8,620 nucleotides of DNA from Acidobacteriota bacterium (GTDB lineage Bacteria > Acidobacteriota > Terriglobia > Terriglobales > Acidobacteriaceae), in NCBI GenBank assembly GCA_021798655.1, contig JAJZFE010000242.1, forward strand, positions 1-8,620. Reading direction: 5' to 3'. Below are positions 1 through 7,390 of this stretch, piece by piece. The notes below the pieces were generated by a model. The model was not told the DNA's origin. It saw only the letters and a list, made by a program, of their open reading frames with translations, and did not search any database. A program made the position numbers and the translations under genes. The first letter of the stretch is position 1. Every line of letters starts with the position of its first letter.

Positions 1-32
1 CAACCACCTGTAACGCCAGCCCACCCGATCGT

Positions 33-80
33 CGCTCCATTCTGACCAGAATACGTTATGATTCTAGTCAGAATGGAGCG
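33..80. promoter_or_regulatory. Toxin-antitoxin operator: 48-bp inverted repeat
   Basis: Two 20-nt arms (33-52 and 61-80) are reverse complements with a single mismatch (C47 against A66) around an 8-nt spacer. Each arm holds its own smaller palindrome: ATTCTGACCAGAAT at 39-52 and ATTCTAGTCAGAAT at 61-74, with centres 22 bp apart, about two helical turns. Phd/VapB-type antitoxins usually repress their own operon by binding paired palindromes like these, and the repeat lies immediately upstream of such an antitoxin gene. The right arm also contains GGAG (75-78), the probable Shine-Dalgarno of the antitoxin. In RNA started further upstream, the two arms would form a long hairpin that hides this site. 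The operator role is inferred; the symmetry is directly visible. Confidence 0.75.
57..62 (+). promoter_or_regulatory. Candidate -10 box of the toxin-antitoxin operon
   Basis: TATGAT matches the -10 consensus TATAAT at five of six positions and sits in the spacer between the two operator halves, ideal for repression by a bound antitoxin. Transcription would start near 69, giving a leader of about 16 nt before the ATG at 85. No good -35 hexamer is visible at 16-18 nt upstream, so the promoter may be weak or activator-independent only in part. Confidence 0.45.
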
Positions 81-84
81 CGCG

Positions 85-357
85 ATGGCAGCTTGGCAGG
101 TACAACAGGCGAAGAGTCGGTTCAGCGAGTTGCTGACCGAGGCACAGGCGGAAGGTCCGCAGGTGATTACCTCGCACGGCAAAGAGACGGCGGTCGTCGT
201 CTCGATCGAGGATTTTCGGAGGCACTACACTCCGCCGCCTGCGTCGAAGATGGACTTCGTGGAGTTTCTTCTAAGCGGTCCGAAGTTCGACAGCGATGAT
301 GAGGTCGACGAACTCTTTGCGCGCGACAAGGACACCGGTCGCGACGTCGAGCTGTGA
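85..357 (+). CDS. Type II antitoxin, Phd/YefM (VapB-like) family
   Basis: This 90-residue protein begins MAAWQVQQAKSRFSELLTEA, the characteristic N-terminus of Phd/YefM-family antitoxins, followed by the GPQVITSHGKETAVVVSIEDF stretch that forms the DNA-binding dimer core (first about 45 residues). The acidic C-terminal tail (residues 56-90, ending DVEL) is the part expected to wrap around and inhibit the toxin. An in-frame ATG at 58 would add nine residues, but I prefer 85: it has GGAG (75-78) six bases upstream, the family consensus starts there, and the upstream ATG overlaps the probable -10 box. Its stop overlaps the toxin start by 4 bp (GTGA), so the two are translationally coupled. It probably represses the operon through the inverted repeat at 33-80. 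Third-position C/G bias looks weaker than in rpoD, which fits an acquired module. Confidence 0.88.
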   Translation: MAAWQVQQAKSRFSELLTEAQAEGPQVITSHGKETAVVVSIEDFRRHYTPPPASKMDFVEFLLSGPKFDSDDEVDELFARDKDTGRDVEL

Positions 358-788
358 GATCGCTGCCCAACTCGCGAGGACTTTATCTGCTGGACACCAA
401 CGTCATCTCCGAGTTCAGGAAGAACCCACCAGCTCCCGGCGTCGTCGCCTTCCTCCGTTCGCAGAGCCCGGCATCCATGCATCTGAGCGTGCTTACGCTC
501 GGTGAGCTTCGCCGAGGAGTCGTGAAGAAGGAGGCCCGAAGCCCTGGGACGACCGAGTCTCTTCGTCAGTGGATCGCCGAGTTGGAGCAGACCTTCGCAG
601 GCCGCATTCTGCCCGTCGATGCCGACATCGCCAGGATATGGGGAGAGATCACTGTGCGCCGGACGTTCCCGGTCGCCGATGCGATCATCGCCGCCACGGC
701 CATCCACCACAACCTCACCCTGGTCACGCGCAACAGCAAGGACGTACAAGATCTGCCGGTGCGGCTGCACAATCCCTGGCTCGCGTGA
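354..788 (+). CDS. vapC: VapC/FitB-like PIN-domain ribonuclease toxin
   Basis: This 144-residue protein is a single PIN domain. The metal-binding acidic residues of the fold are all present: D14 in LLDTNVISEFRK, E51 in LTLGELRRG, D109 in FPVADAIIAATA, and D130 in TRNSKDVQDL with N127 beside it. Family members are Mg2+-dependent endoribonucleases that cleave tRNA or rRNA and stop translation unless bound by the antitoxin. The start is GTG at 354, overlapping the antitoxin stop (GTGA), typical of these operons and keeping toxin output tied to antitoxin translation. The length is usual for the family and no active-site residue is missing, so the toxin is probably functional. The RNA target cannot be read from the sequence. 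A GC-rich hairpin lies 6 bp after the stop. Confidence 0.92.
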   Translation: MRSLPNSRGLYLLDTNVISEFRKNPPAPGVVAFLRSQSPASMHLSVLTLGELRRGVVKKEARSPGTTESLRQWIAELEQTFAGRILPVDADIARIWGEITVRRTFPVADAIIAATAIHHNLTLVTRNSKDVQDLPVRLHNPWLA

Positions 789-794
789 TCCGTG

Positions 795-821
795 AGGCAC
801 GGGTCGCCGCACCCCGTGCCT
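795..821 (+). terminator. Hairpin after the toxin gene, possible terminator
   Basis: AGGCACGGG (795-803) and CCCGTGCCT (813-821) form a perfect 9-bp GC-rich stem with a 9-nt loop just after the toxin stop codon. There is no immediate U-tract (GAAACAGC follows; TTTT occurs only at 835-838), so intrinsic termination would be inefficient. It may instead protect the mRNA 3' end. Confidence 0.5.
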
Positions 822-872
822 GAAACAGCAACACTTTTGCATCATTTTCCCCTTCGGACGCGTCTTACACAG

Positions 873-881
873 TGGTAGACT
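873..881 (+). promoter_or_regulatory. Candidate extended -10 promoter of rpoD
   Basis: TGGTAGACT is a TGn-extended -10 element (TAGACT, four of six consensus matches including the key T, A and final T). The hexamer 17 nt upstream, TTCGGA (853-858), is only a weak -35. A start near 888 would give a leader of about 220 nt. The same TAGACTTG string recurs upstream of the oxygenase gene and at the end of the CNBD gene, which adds some support. Confidence 0.3.
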
Positions 882-1069
882 TGTCTTGCTGGAGACTTGC
901 GCCTCCGAGTTGCCGAAGCCTTCCCTGACTGCGAAGTCATATCGTCTTCCGCCCGCGCCCGCGGCCTTGACCGCACCCCACGTCCCGGCAAACCCGTAAC
1001 AACCAAGGGAGACCTCTACGCTCAGCACTGCGGTGCGTGCGTGCAAGAGTCCCCGGAAAAATATTTCTT

Positions 1070-1093
1070 GAGGCCGCGCTGCGCGTCGGCCTC
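1070..1093 (+). promoter_or_regulatory. Hairpin abutting the rpoD ribosome binding site
   Basis: GAGGCCG (1070-1076) and CGGCCTC (1087-1093) form a perfect 7-bp stem with a 10-nt loop, ending 3 nt before the AGGAG Shine-Dalgarno at 1097-1101. If rpoD starts at 1109, this lies in the untranslated leader and could affect ribosome access. If the gene starts at the upstream GTG (1037), these are codons and the symmetry could be a by-product of GC-rich coding sequence. Confidence 0.35.
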
Positions 1094-1096
1094 TTC

Positions 1097-1101
1097 AGGA
1101 G
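1097..1101 (+). promoter_or_regulatory. Shine-Dalgarno that decides the rpoD start
   Basis: AGGAG lies 7 nt before the GTG at 1109. No comparable site precedes the in-frame GTG at 1037. The residues between the two starts ([20 protein letters not shown]...) do not resemble sigma factor sequence, while region 1.1 similarity begins right after 1109. Confidence 0.65.
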
Positions 1102-1108
1102 CGCCCCC

Positions 1109-2812
<1,704 letters not shown>

Positions 2813-2829
2813 ACCACACGCACCACCAG

Positions 2830-2867
2830 CAGCAAGGGCGCTCCCTCACGGAGCGCCCTTGCTGTTT
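2830..2867 (+). terminator. Strong intrinsic terminator of rpoD
   Basis: A perfect 15-bp stem, CAGCAAGGGCGCTCC (2830-2844) with GGAGCGCCCTTGCTG (2850-2864), closes a 5-nt loop and is followed by a short TTT, 17 nt after the rpoD stop. It also lies just beyond the 3' end of the convergent hydrolase gene. The other strand has no T-run after the stem, but the hairpin itself could block read-through from either side. Confidence 0.88.
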
Positions 2868-2877
2868 CCGCCTCGCC

Positions 2878-3921
2878 CTACTTGCCCAGATGCTCGCCCA
2901 GAAACGTCGCCATCACCTGGTGCGCCTCGCGCGACTCCGGCAGAGACATATCGTTCCAGAACGCATGAGGCAGCGCCTCAAACACGACCAGCTGCGCGTC
3001 GTCGCCGGCCCGCAGATACGCACGATGCAGCGTCGTAGTGCCGCTCAGCAGCATGTCGCGCCCGCTGGTGACGAACAGCGTCGGCGGCAAGCCGTGCAGG
3101 TCGGCATACATCGGCGAGAGCACCGGGTCCTTCGCGTCGGCTGTGCCGATGTACTCGCGGTCGTGACCGTCCGCGTTCGGCGGATCGAGGTGTCCCGAGA
3201 GCCCGTTCAACGCATACATCGCCATCGAATCGCCCGCGCGGCTGAAGTCGCCCAGCCCTGAAAACACGCCCGTCACCGCCGGCAGCGGCAAGCCCAGCTG
3301 CTTCAGCCGCACCGTCACCTCGGCCGTCAGAATGGCGCCGGCCGACGTGCCATAGATGCCGATGTCGCGCGGCTTGTGCGTCTTCAACAGCTCCTTGTAC
3401 ACGGCCACCGCGTCGTCCAGCGCCGCAGGATACGGATGCTCCGGCGCCAGTCGATACAACACCGCAACCACCCTCACCCCGGTGAGGTTCGCAATCGGCA
3501 CACTCTCGGTCAGCGACCCCGAGTCAGAATTAAATCCGCCGCCGTGCAGGTTCATCAACACGCGATCGCGCTTCTCCGGCGCAATCGTCAGCGGCGTCAC
3601 CACACGCACCGGCACGCCGGCCATCGTGGCCGACTCCACGTGCACAGGATAGATCGTCTCCGCCTGCAATCCTGCGCCGGCCTGCCACTTGTCCGTGCCC
3701 TCGCGGCGCTGCTGCAGCGTCTGCGGAACATTCGCATCGGACACAACGCGCGCCAGTCGCTGCTGCGCCTCCGGGCTGATCGTACTGGGTACCGGGACCA
3801 CGCGCGTCACATACGCGGTGCCATCCGGCCCGATCCTGCTGCTATCCGACTGTTGAGCACCGGCCCCAGCCACCGATACGACCATTCCACAGATACAGGC
3901 AAACACTGCTGCAACACGCAT
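2878..3921 (-). CDS. Exported alpha/beta hydrolase, HSL-type esterase/lipase
   Basis: This 347-residue hydrolase belongs to the hormone-sensitive-lipase-like carboxylesterases, which cleave short acyl esters. The oxyanion-hole motif HGGGF is at 126-130. The nucleophile elbow GTSAGA (191-196) gives catalytic Ser193, with Asp289 in SGRDMLLSG and His319 in LPHAFW completing the triad. The family block YRLAPEHPYPAALDDA (156-171) is also present. Residues 1-22 (MRVAAVFACICGMVVSVAGAGA, quoted by position because of length) form a signal peptide with likely cleavage before QQS, so the enzyme acts in the periplasm or outside. The start is ATG 3921-3919, with CTCCT on the plus strand at 3928-3932 giving AGGAG six bases upstream. 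A longer frame to 3966 would run through the likely -10 box. The gene is convergent with rpoD. The physiological substrate is unknown. Confidence 0.9.
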   Translation of the reverse strand: MRVAAVFACICGMVVSVAGAGAQQSDSSRIGPDGTAYVTRVVPVPSTISPEAQQRLARVVSDANVPQTLQQRREGTDKWQAGAGLQAETIYPVHVESATMAGVPVRVVTPLTIAPEKRDRVLMNLHGGGFNSDSGSLTESVPIANLTGVRVVAVLYRLAPEHPYPAALDDAVAVYKELLKTHKPRDIGIYGTSAGAILTAEVTVRLKQLGLPLPAVTGVFSGLGDFSRAGDSMAMYALNGLSGHLDPPNADGHDREYIGTADAKDPVLSPMYADLHGLPPTLFVTSGRDMLLSGTTTLHRAYLRAGDDAQLVVFEALPHAFWNDMSLPESREAHQVMATFLGEHLGK

Positions 3922-3927
3922 CGCACT

Positions 3928-3932
3928 CTCCT
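3928..3932 (-). promoter_or_regulatory. Shine-Dalgarno that fixes the hydrolase start
   Basis: Read on the minus strand this is AGGAG, six bases before the ATG at 3921-3919. The ATG directly precedes the signal peptide, so this start is preferred over the upstream in-frame GTG at 3966. Confidence 0.75.
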
Positions 3933-3946
3933 CGGAACGCGAGAGC

Positions 3947-3977
3947 AGTATACTCACTCGGTCCACAGGAGTGTCCA
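3947..3977 (-). promoter_or_regulatory. Candidate promoter of the hydrolase gene
   Basis: On the minus strand TATACT (3952-3947, five of six consensus matches) forms a -10 box. TGGACA (3977-3972, five of six) is a possible -35, though the 19-nt spacer is longer than ideal. Transcription would start near 3940, about 20 nt before the ATG. The hydrolase would therefore be transcribed separately from the oxygenase gene upstream. Confidence 0.5.
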
Positions 3978-3980
3978 GCG

Positions 3981-3994
3981 TTGAAGCGCTTCAA
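3981..3994. promoter_or_regulatory. Perfect 14-bp palindrome, possible LacI-family operator
   Basis: TTGAAGCGCTTCAA is perfectly self-complementary and contains AANCGNTT, the core seen in many LacI/GalR-family operators. It lies 3 bp upstream of the candidate -35 box of the hydrolase gene, a position suited to regulation. No regulator gene is in the window, so the binding protein is unknown. The symmetry is certain; the operator role is inferred. Confidence 0.5.
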
Positions 3995-4000
3995 ACAAGC

Positions 4001-4017
4001 CACGCGCACGCCGCGTG
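4001..4017 (-). terminator. Possible terminator of the oxygenase gene
   Basis: On the minus strand CACGCG and CGCGTG form a 6-bp stem with a 5-nt loop, 12 nt after the oxygenase stop. A T-rich run (GCTTGTTTGA) follows. The stem is short and the U-tract interrupted, so the call is tentative. Confidence 0.35.
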
Positions 4018-4029
4018 TGCTGTTCCCCC

Positions 4030-5175
4030 TCAGCTTCGCCAGTGCAGCTCCACCGGCCCGTTCAGCGGATGCTCACCTTCGCCCTTGAGCCGTCGCTGCT
4101 TCAGCGCGAAGTACCACTTGGCCGGCTTGTCCGCATCGTCGATCAGCATCAGCCCTGGATTACTCCTCAGCCCTCGTGCCTGCTCGATCATCGTCTGCTG
4201 GTCCTGCTGCACAAACTTCGCGCCAAAGTAGCGCGCCACCGGCGTCACCAGCGGCACCCAGTACGCGATATTCCACGCTGCGATCACATCGATGCGACAG
4301 CTGGTCGCCGTCACCGGAGTCACCGTCGTGAGCGAAGCGAACCACCGCCGCTTGCCATTCTTTTCGGCGACGATCGTCTCGTAGCGCCGGTTCGGCAGCA
4401 CAAAATCAATCGTCGTCACCGGCTTGCCCAGCAGCTTGTACGGCGCGGAGTTCGACGACGGCGCGTGAGCACTCATCCGGAATCCGGCGTTTCTACCGCC
4501 ATGCTCGCTGTCCGTGATCGGCTCGAACGGCTTCGTCTTCTCATGGATGCTCGCCGCGCTGCGCCACCACCACGCACGATGCACAAACGGTCCATGCGCC
4601 GGGTCCATCAGCCCGATGATGCCGTGGTCCACATTGCACGGCAGCTCCGCCGTCAGATGTGCGCTGCGATAGCGCGCCGAAAACTTTGGCAGCTCCGGCA
4701 CCGGCGGCAGCGCATCGGCAAGCGTCACGCGGCCCGCGCCAGGCTCCGGCACGTACACCCACGCATAGCCGTCGCGCTCGGTTACAGGGAACGCGTTCGC
4801 GTAAATCTTCGTCGGCGCAAGGTCGTCAAAACTGGTCAGCGAAGGGATCTCCTCGCAGCGCCCGCTGCACGGCTCAAACCGCCAGCCGTGATACTTGCAC
4901 TGCACCGTCTCACCGTCGAACCAGCCCGCCGACAGCGGTATCCCGCGGTGCGGACAGAGGTCGCGCATGGCAAACAGCGCGCCGTCGCTCTTGCGCCCCA
5001 CCAGCACAGGAATCCCCAGCAGCGTTGTGACGGCGGTATCGCCGCGCCGCAACCTGTCGGCACGCAGCGCCGGATACCACTCGCCAAAGATCATCTCCGC
5101 CGGCGGCCCGCTGGCGCTCTCCAGCTGCACTAGTGCTGCATCCCGGCCGGCCTTCATCGGCTTCATCGTTCCCAT
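4030..5175 (-). CDS. Rieske [2Fe-2S] non-heme iron oxygenase, alpha subunit
   Basis: This 381-residue protein is the catalytic subunit of a Rieske-type oxygenase, which hydroxylates or demethylates an organic substrate using O2 and electrons from a partner reductase. The N-terminal Rieske domain (about 30-145) has cluster ligands C74-x-H76 in CPHRG and C93-x2-H96 in CKYHGW. The C-terminal catalytic domain has the mononuclear iron motif D191-x2-H194-x4-H199 (LMDPAHGPFVH) and a plausible third ligand D325 in FVQQDQQTMIEQ. Length fits a one-piece alpha subunit. No beta subunit, ferredoxin or reductase gene is nearby, so electrons must come from elsewhere. Start choice is uncertain: ATG at 5175, 5166 or 5157 are all in frame with weak Shine-Dalgarnos, and a frame back to 5244 overlaps the divergent gene. 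I chose 5175 because a TAGACT -10 box lies 8 bp before it. The substrate is not recognisable. Confidence 0.9.
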   Translation of the reverse strand: MGTMKPMKAGRDAALVQLESASGPPAEMIFGEWYPALRADRLRRGDTAVTTLLGIPVLVGRKSDGALFAMRDLCPHRGIPLSAGWFDGETVQCKYHGWRFEPCSGRCEEIPSLTSFDDLAPTKIYANAFPVTERDGYAWVYVPEPGAGRVTLADALPPVPELPKFSARYRSAHLTAELPCNVDHGIIGLMDPAHGPFVHRAWWWRSAASIHEKTKPFEPITDSEHGGRNAGFRMSAHAPSSNSAPYKLLGKPVTTIDFVLPNRRYETIVAEKNGKRRWFASLTTVTPVTATSCRIDVIAAWNIAYWVPLVTPVARYFGAKFVQQDQQTMIEQARGLRSNPGLMLIDDADKPAKWYFALKQRRLKGEGEHPLNGPVELHWRS

Positions 5176-5212
5176 ACTCGCCAAGTCTACCCTGCCCACT
5201 ACACTAAAGACG
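5176..5212. promoter_or_regulatory. 37-bp divergent promoter region, both transcripts possibly leaderless
   Basis: On the minus strand TAGACT (5189-5184) ends 8 nt before the oxygenase ATG. On the plus strand TACACT (5200-5205) ends 7 nt before the glycosyltransferase ATG. Both match -10 at four of six positions, and transcription would start at or next to the start codons. Neither gene has a convincing Shine-Dalgarno. No clear -35 box is visible for either. Confidence 0.4.
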
Positions 5213-7153
5213 ATGCTGTCCACGCCACCACGTCCGCGCTCCACGCTGCTCGCCCTTGTGCTCCTCTGGCTGGCGTTCTACGCAAGCATTGCTCTGTTTA
5301 CGCCACCGCTGCTGGACGACGCAGACTCCGTGCACGCCGAAGTCGCCCGCGAGATGCTCCTGCGCCACGACTACGTCACGCTCTACGCCAACGGCATCCG
5401 CTACCTCGAAAAGGCCCCGCTCTTCTACTGGTCGATGGCGGCCGGCATAAAGCTCGCCAGGCTGGCTGGCGCGACCACGCCACGCGCGCTCGCTGCCGCC
5501 GCACGCCTTCCGCTGGCACTCGCCATGCTTGCGCTCGTGCTGCTCTGCGAAGCGCTCGCGCGGCGCATGGTTGGCAACGCGCGCGCCGGCCTCTACGCCG
5601 CGCTCATCGTTCTCTCCAGCTTCGGCATGTTCCTCTTCACGCGGATGCTCATCCCCGACGCCGCCGTCTGCCTCTGGATCACGCTCGCGATGTACGCTCT
5701 CTGGCGCAGCGAAGAAACCCCCGCATTGGCGCTTGCCCCGCGCCCGCTCTGCTACCTCTTCGCCTTCGCCTGCGCGCTCAACGTGCTGACCAAAGGGCTC
5801 ATCGGCGTTGTCTTCCCGGTCGGCATCGCCGTGCTGTACTTGCTTGCAACACGCGGCGTGCGCGGCGCACTCACACGCATTCGCCAACTGCATCCGCTCA
5901 GCTCAACCCTGCTCTTCCTGCTGGTCGCAGCGCCGTGGCACATCCTAGCGGGCCTCGCGAACCCCGGCCACGGCCACCCTGCTCCGTTCGCCTTCGTGCA
6001 CGGTCACTGGCAGGTGCCGCTGCCCACCGACGGCAACGTGCGCGGCTGGTTCTGGTTCTATTTCATGAACGAGCACCTGCTCCGCTACCTCAGCCTGCGC
6101 GTGCCGCACGACTACGACACCGCGCCGCTCTGGCTCTTCTGGGGCCTGTGCCTGCTCTGGCTTATGCCCTGGTCGGCGTTCCTCTTCCACGCCGTGGCCA
6201 ACGCCGTGCCACTGCGCAGCGCAGAGTTTCGCAGCCGCCTCCGCGCGCACACGCTCCCGCAGCAACGCCGCGCCCTGCTGCTGCTCACGCTGTGGGCCGC
6301 GTTCGTGCTGCTCTTCTTCGCGCTCTCCTCGCGGCAGGAGTACTACGTCCTCCCCGCACTCCCCGCGCTCGCAGTGCTCATCGCAGCGTGGCTCACAGGA
6401 GAATCAAAGTCCATCGAAGCGCACGACCCACATCGCAGCGCCATCCGCTGCCTGTACATCCCGGTCTTCTTTGGAGCCCTCATCTTCATCGGCAGCGTCT
6501 TCTTCCTGCTGCACACCCCGGCCCCTTCGCCACACACCGACCTCGCCAGCCTGCTCACGCAGAACCCCGCCGACTACGCACTCTCGCTCGGCCACTTCAT
6601 GGACCTCACCGGCCCGGCCATCGCACTCTTCCGCGCGCCGCTGCTCATCGCCGCCGCCGCGCTCTTCGTCGCGCCGCTCGCCGCGCTCCTCCTCTACCGC
6701 AAGCGCAGACCGCACGACGCCAACCTCGCCCTCGCCGCCGGCAGCTTCGGATTTCTGCTCTCCGTCCTCTGGGGGCTCACCATCTTCTCGCCCGTGCTCA
6801 CCAGCGCGCAGCTCGCCAACGCCATCCGCCCGCAGCTGCATCCGGACGACCTCGTCGTCATCCACGGCGAGTACGAAGCCGGCAGCACGCTTGCCTTCTA
6901 TCTACAAAGAAGTGACCTCCACATCCTCGAAGGCCGCAGCAGCAACCTCTGGTACGGCAGCTTCTTCCCCGACGCGCCTCACATCTTCGAAACGCAGCAA
7001 TCCCTCGCGCAAAAATGGCTCGGCCCGCAGCGCATCTTCCTATGGCAATCCCTTACCGATCCGCCGAACCAACTGCCCGCCCTCCCCGGCCCGGTTTACA
7101 TTCTCATGAAAAACGGCGGCAAAGAGATCGTCAGCAACCAGCCAAACCGCTAA
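5213..7153 (+). CDS. ArnT/PMT-type integral membrane glycosyltransferase (GT-C fold)
   Basis: This 646-residue membrane protein resembles the ArnT/GT39-GT83 family, which moves a sugar from a polyprenyl-phosphate donor to lipid or protein on the periplasmic side. After a first membrane segment (about 11-31) comes the acidic catalytic loop LLDDADSVHAEVAREML (33-49), with D35/D36 as likely metal or catalytic residues, then YLEKAPLFYW (64-73). Further family marks are NVLTKGLIGVVFP (190-202), NEHLLRY (286-292) and SSRQEYYVLPALPALAVLIA (372-391). About 11-13 hydrophobic segments extend to about residue 525. A soluble C-terminal domain follows (about 530-646). The start is ATG at 5213; the frame is open further upstream but that part overlaps the divergent oxygenase. 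A weak AAAGA precedes the ATG. The acceptor is unknown. A family 2 glycosyltransferase lies downstream, which hints at an envelope glycan role. Confidence 0.88.
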   Translation: MLSTPPRPRSTLLALVLLWLAFYASIALFTPPLLDDADSVHAEVAREMLLRHDYVTLYANGIRYLEKAPLFYWSMAAGIKLARLAGATTPRALAAAARLPLALAMLALVLLCEALARRMVGNARAGLYAALIVLSSFGMFLFTRMLIPDAAVCLWITLAMYALWRSEETPALALAPRPLCYLFAFACALNVLTKGLIGVVFPVGIAVLYLLATRGVRGALTRIRQLHPLSSTLLFLLVAAPWHILAGLANPGHGHPAPFAFVHGHWQVPLPTDGNVRGWFWFYFMNEHLLRYLSLRVPHDYDTAPLWLFWGLCLLWLMPWSAFLFHAVANAVPLRSAEFRSRLRAHTLPQQRRALLLLTLWAAFVLLFFALSSRQEYYVLPALPALAVLIAAWLTGESKSIEAHDPHRSAIRCLYIPVFFGALIFIGSVFFLLHTPAPSPHTDLASLLTQNPADYALSLGHFMDLTGPAIALFRAPLLIAAAALFVAPLAALLLYRKRRPHDANLALAAGSFGFLLSVLWGLTIFSPVLTSAQLANAIRPQLHPDDLVVIHGEYEAGSTLAFYLQRSDLHILEGRSSNLWYGSFFPDAPHIFETQQSLAQKWLGPQRIFLWQSLTDPPNQLPALPGPVYILMKNGGKEIVSNQPNR

Positions 7154-7154
7154 G

Positions 7155-7385
7155 CTAGGTTCCAGGTTCCAGGTGCTAGTGTCTTGAGTCTGAAGTTCGT
7201 TGCGTAACATCCAGAGGTTTGTCATTCCGCAGCGTAGCGGAGGAATCTGCATTTCGTGCAGGTCTTCAGGGTGCATCCGGCTTCGATCTATGTCGCGAAC
7301 CTCAGACTCACCACACTAGGTGCTAGCTCCTCGGAGCCGACGAAGCTTTGCCAACTAGAACCTGGAACCTGGAATCTAGAACCTG
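7155..7385. repeat. Composite inverted-repeat element filling the intergenic gap
   Basis: Outer arms 7155-7179 and 7355-7379 are 25 nt each and pair at 23 positions. Both begin and end with CTAG and contain tandem TTCCAGG / AACCTGG units. Inner arms 7177-7199 and 7296-7318 (23 nt) pair at 20 positions, and their CTAG end overlaps the outer arm. Between the right inner and outer arms lies an unmatched 36-nt piece (7319-7354) containing a second AGGTGCTAG (7318-7326, as at 7171-7179) and a small GCTCCTCGGAGC palindrome. After the right outer arm CTAGAACCTG is repeated (7376-7385). The element starts 2 nt after the glycosyltransferase stop and ends 5 nt before the next ATG. It has no coding capacity. 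It looks like a non-autonomous mobile repeat (MITE- or REP-like) or a structured 3'/5' region. Confidence 0.8.
7221..7261. repeat. Acidobacterial-type CATTCCGC...GGAATCTGC intergenic repeat
   Basis: Nested in the centre of the larger element. ATTCC (7224-7228) pairs with GGAAT (7242-7246), or CCGC (7227-7230) with GCGG (7237-7240). CTGCA (7247-7251) pairs with TGCAG (7257-7261) around a 5-nt loop. I recognise this pattern as a short dispersed repeat common between genes in Acidobacteria genomes; that is recollection rather than a search. A related remnant may exist at 8278-8298. Confidence 0.55.
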
Positions 7386-7390
7386 CTCTT

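Larger units (their letters stand above)
789..1108. other. Gene-free region upstream of rpoD
   Basis: These 320 bases hold the hairpin after the toxin gene (795-821), a candidate extended -10 promoter (873-881), and a hairpin (1070-1093) just before the rpoD ribosome binding site. An AAGGGAG purine run (1004-1010) resembles a Shine-Dalgarno but has no start codon at a suitable distance. The rpoD frame is open back to a GTG at 1037. Short frames across the rest show no recognisable protein. It is best read as the 3' end of the TA operon plus the promoter and a long 5' leader of rpoD. Confidence 0.6.

Noticed and set aside
1031..1044. Tandem GTGC units (GTGCGTGCGTGC) before rpoD
   Set aside because: Only three 4-bp units in GC-rich sequence; too short to call a meaningful repeat, though it offers several alternative GTG starts.
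225..1046. A 273-residue minus-strand frame over the TA operon and rpoD leader
   Set aside because: It overlaps two well-supported genes and has low-complexity Ser/Arg-rich composition with no recognisable domain.
3922..3966. Fifteen-residue extension of the hydrolase to an upstream GTG
   Set aside because: It would place residues before a standard signal peptide and run through the likely -10 box; the ATG at 3921 has a good Shine-Dalgarno.
4895..5212. N-terminal extension of the membrane glycosyltransferase frame
   Set aside because: It overlaps the divergent Rieske gene. The extension lacks family similarity, while a membrane protein N-terminus begins at the ATG at 5213.
5935..6915. A 326-residue plus-strand frame within the membrane glycosyltransferase
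   Set aside because: It is an Arg/Pro/Ala-rich alternate frame of a gene with clear family motifs and membrane segments.
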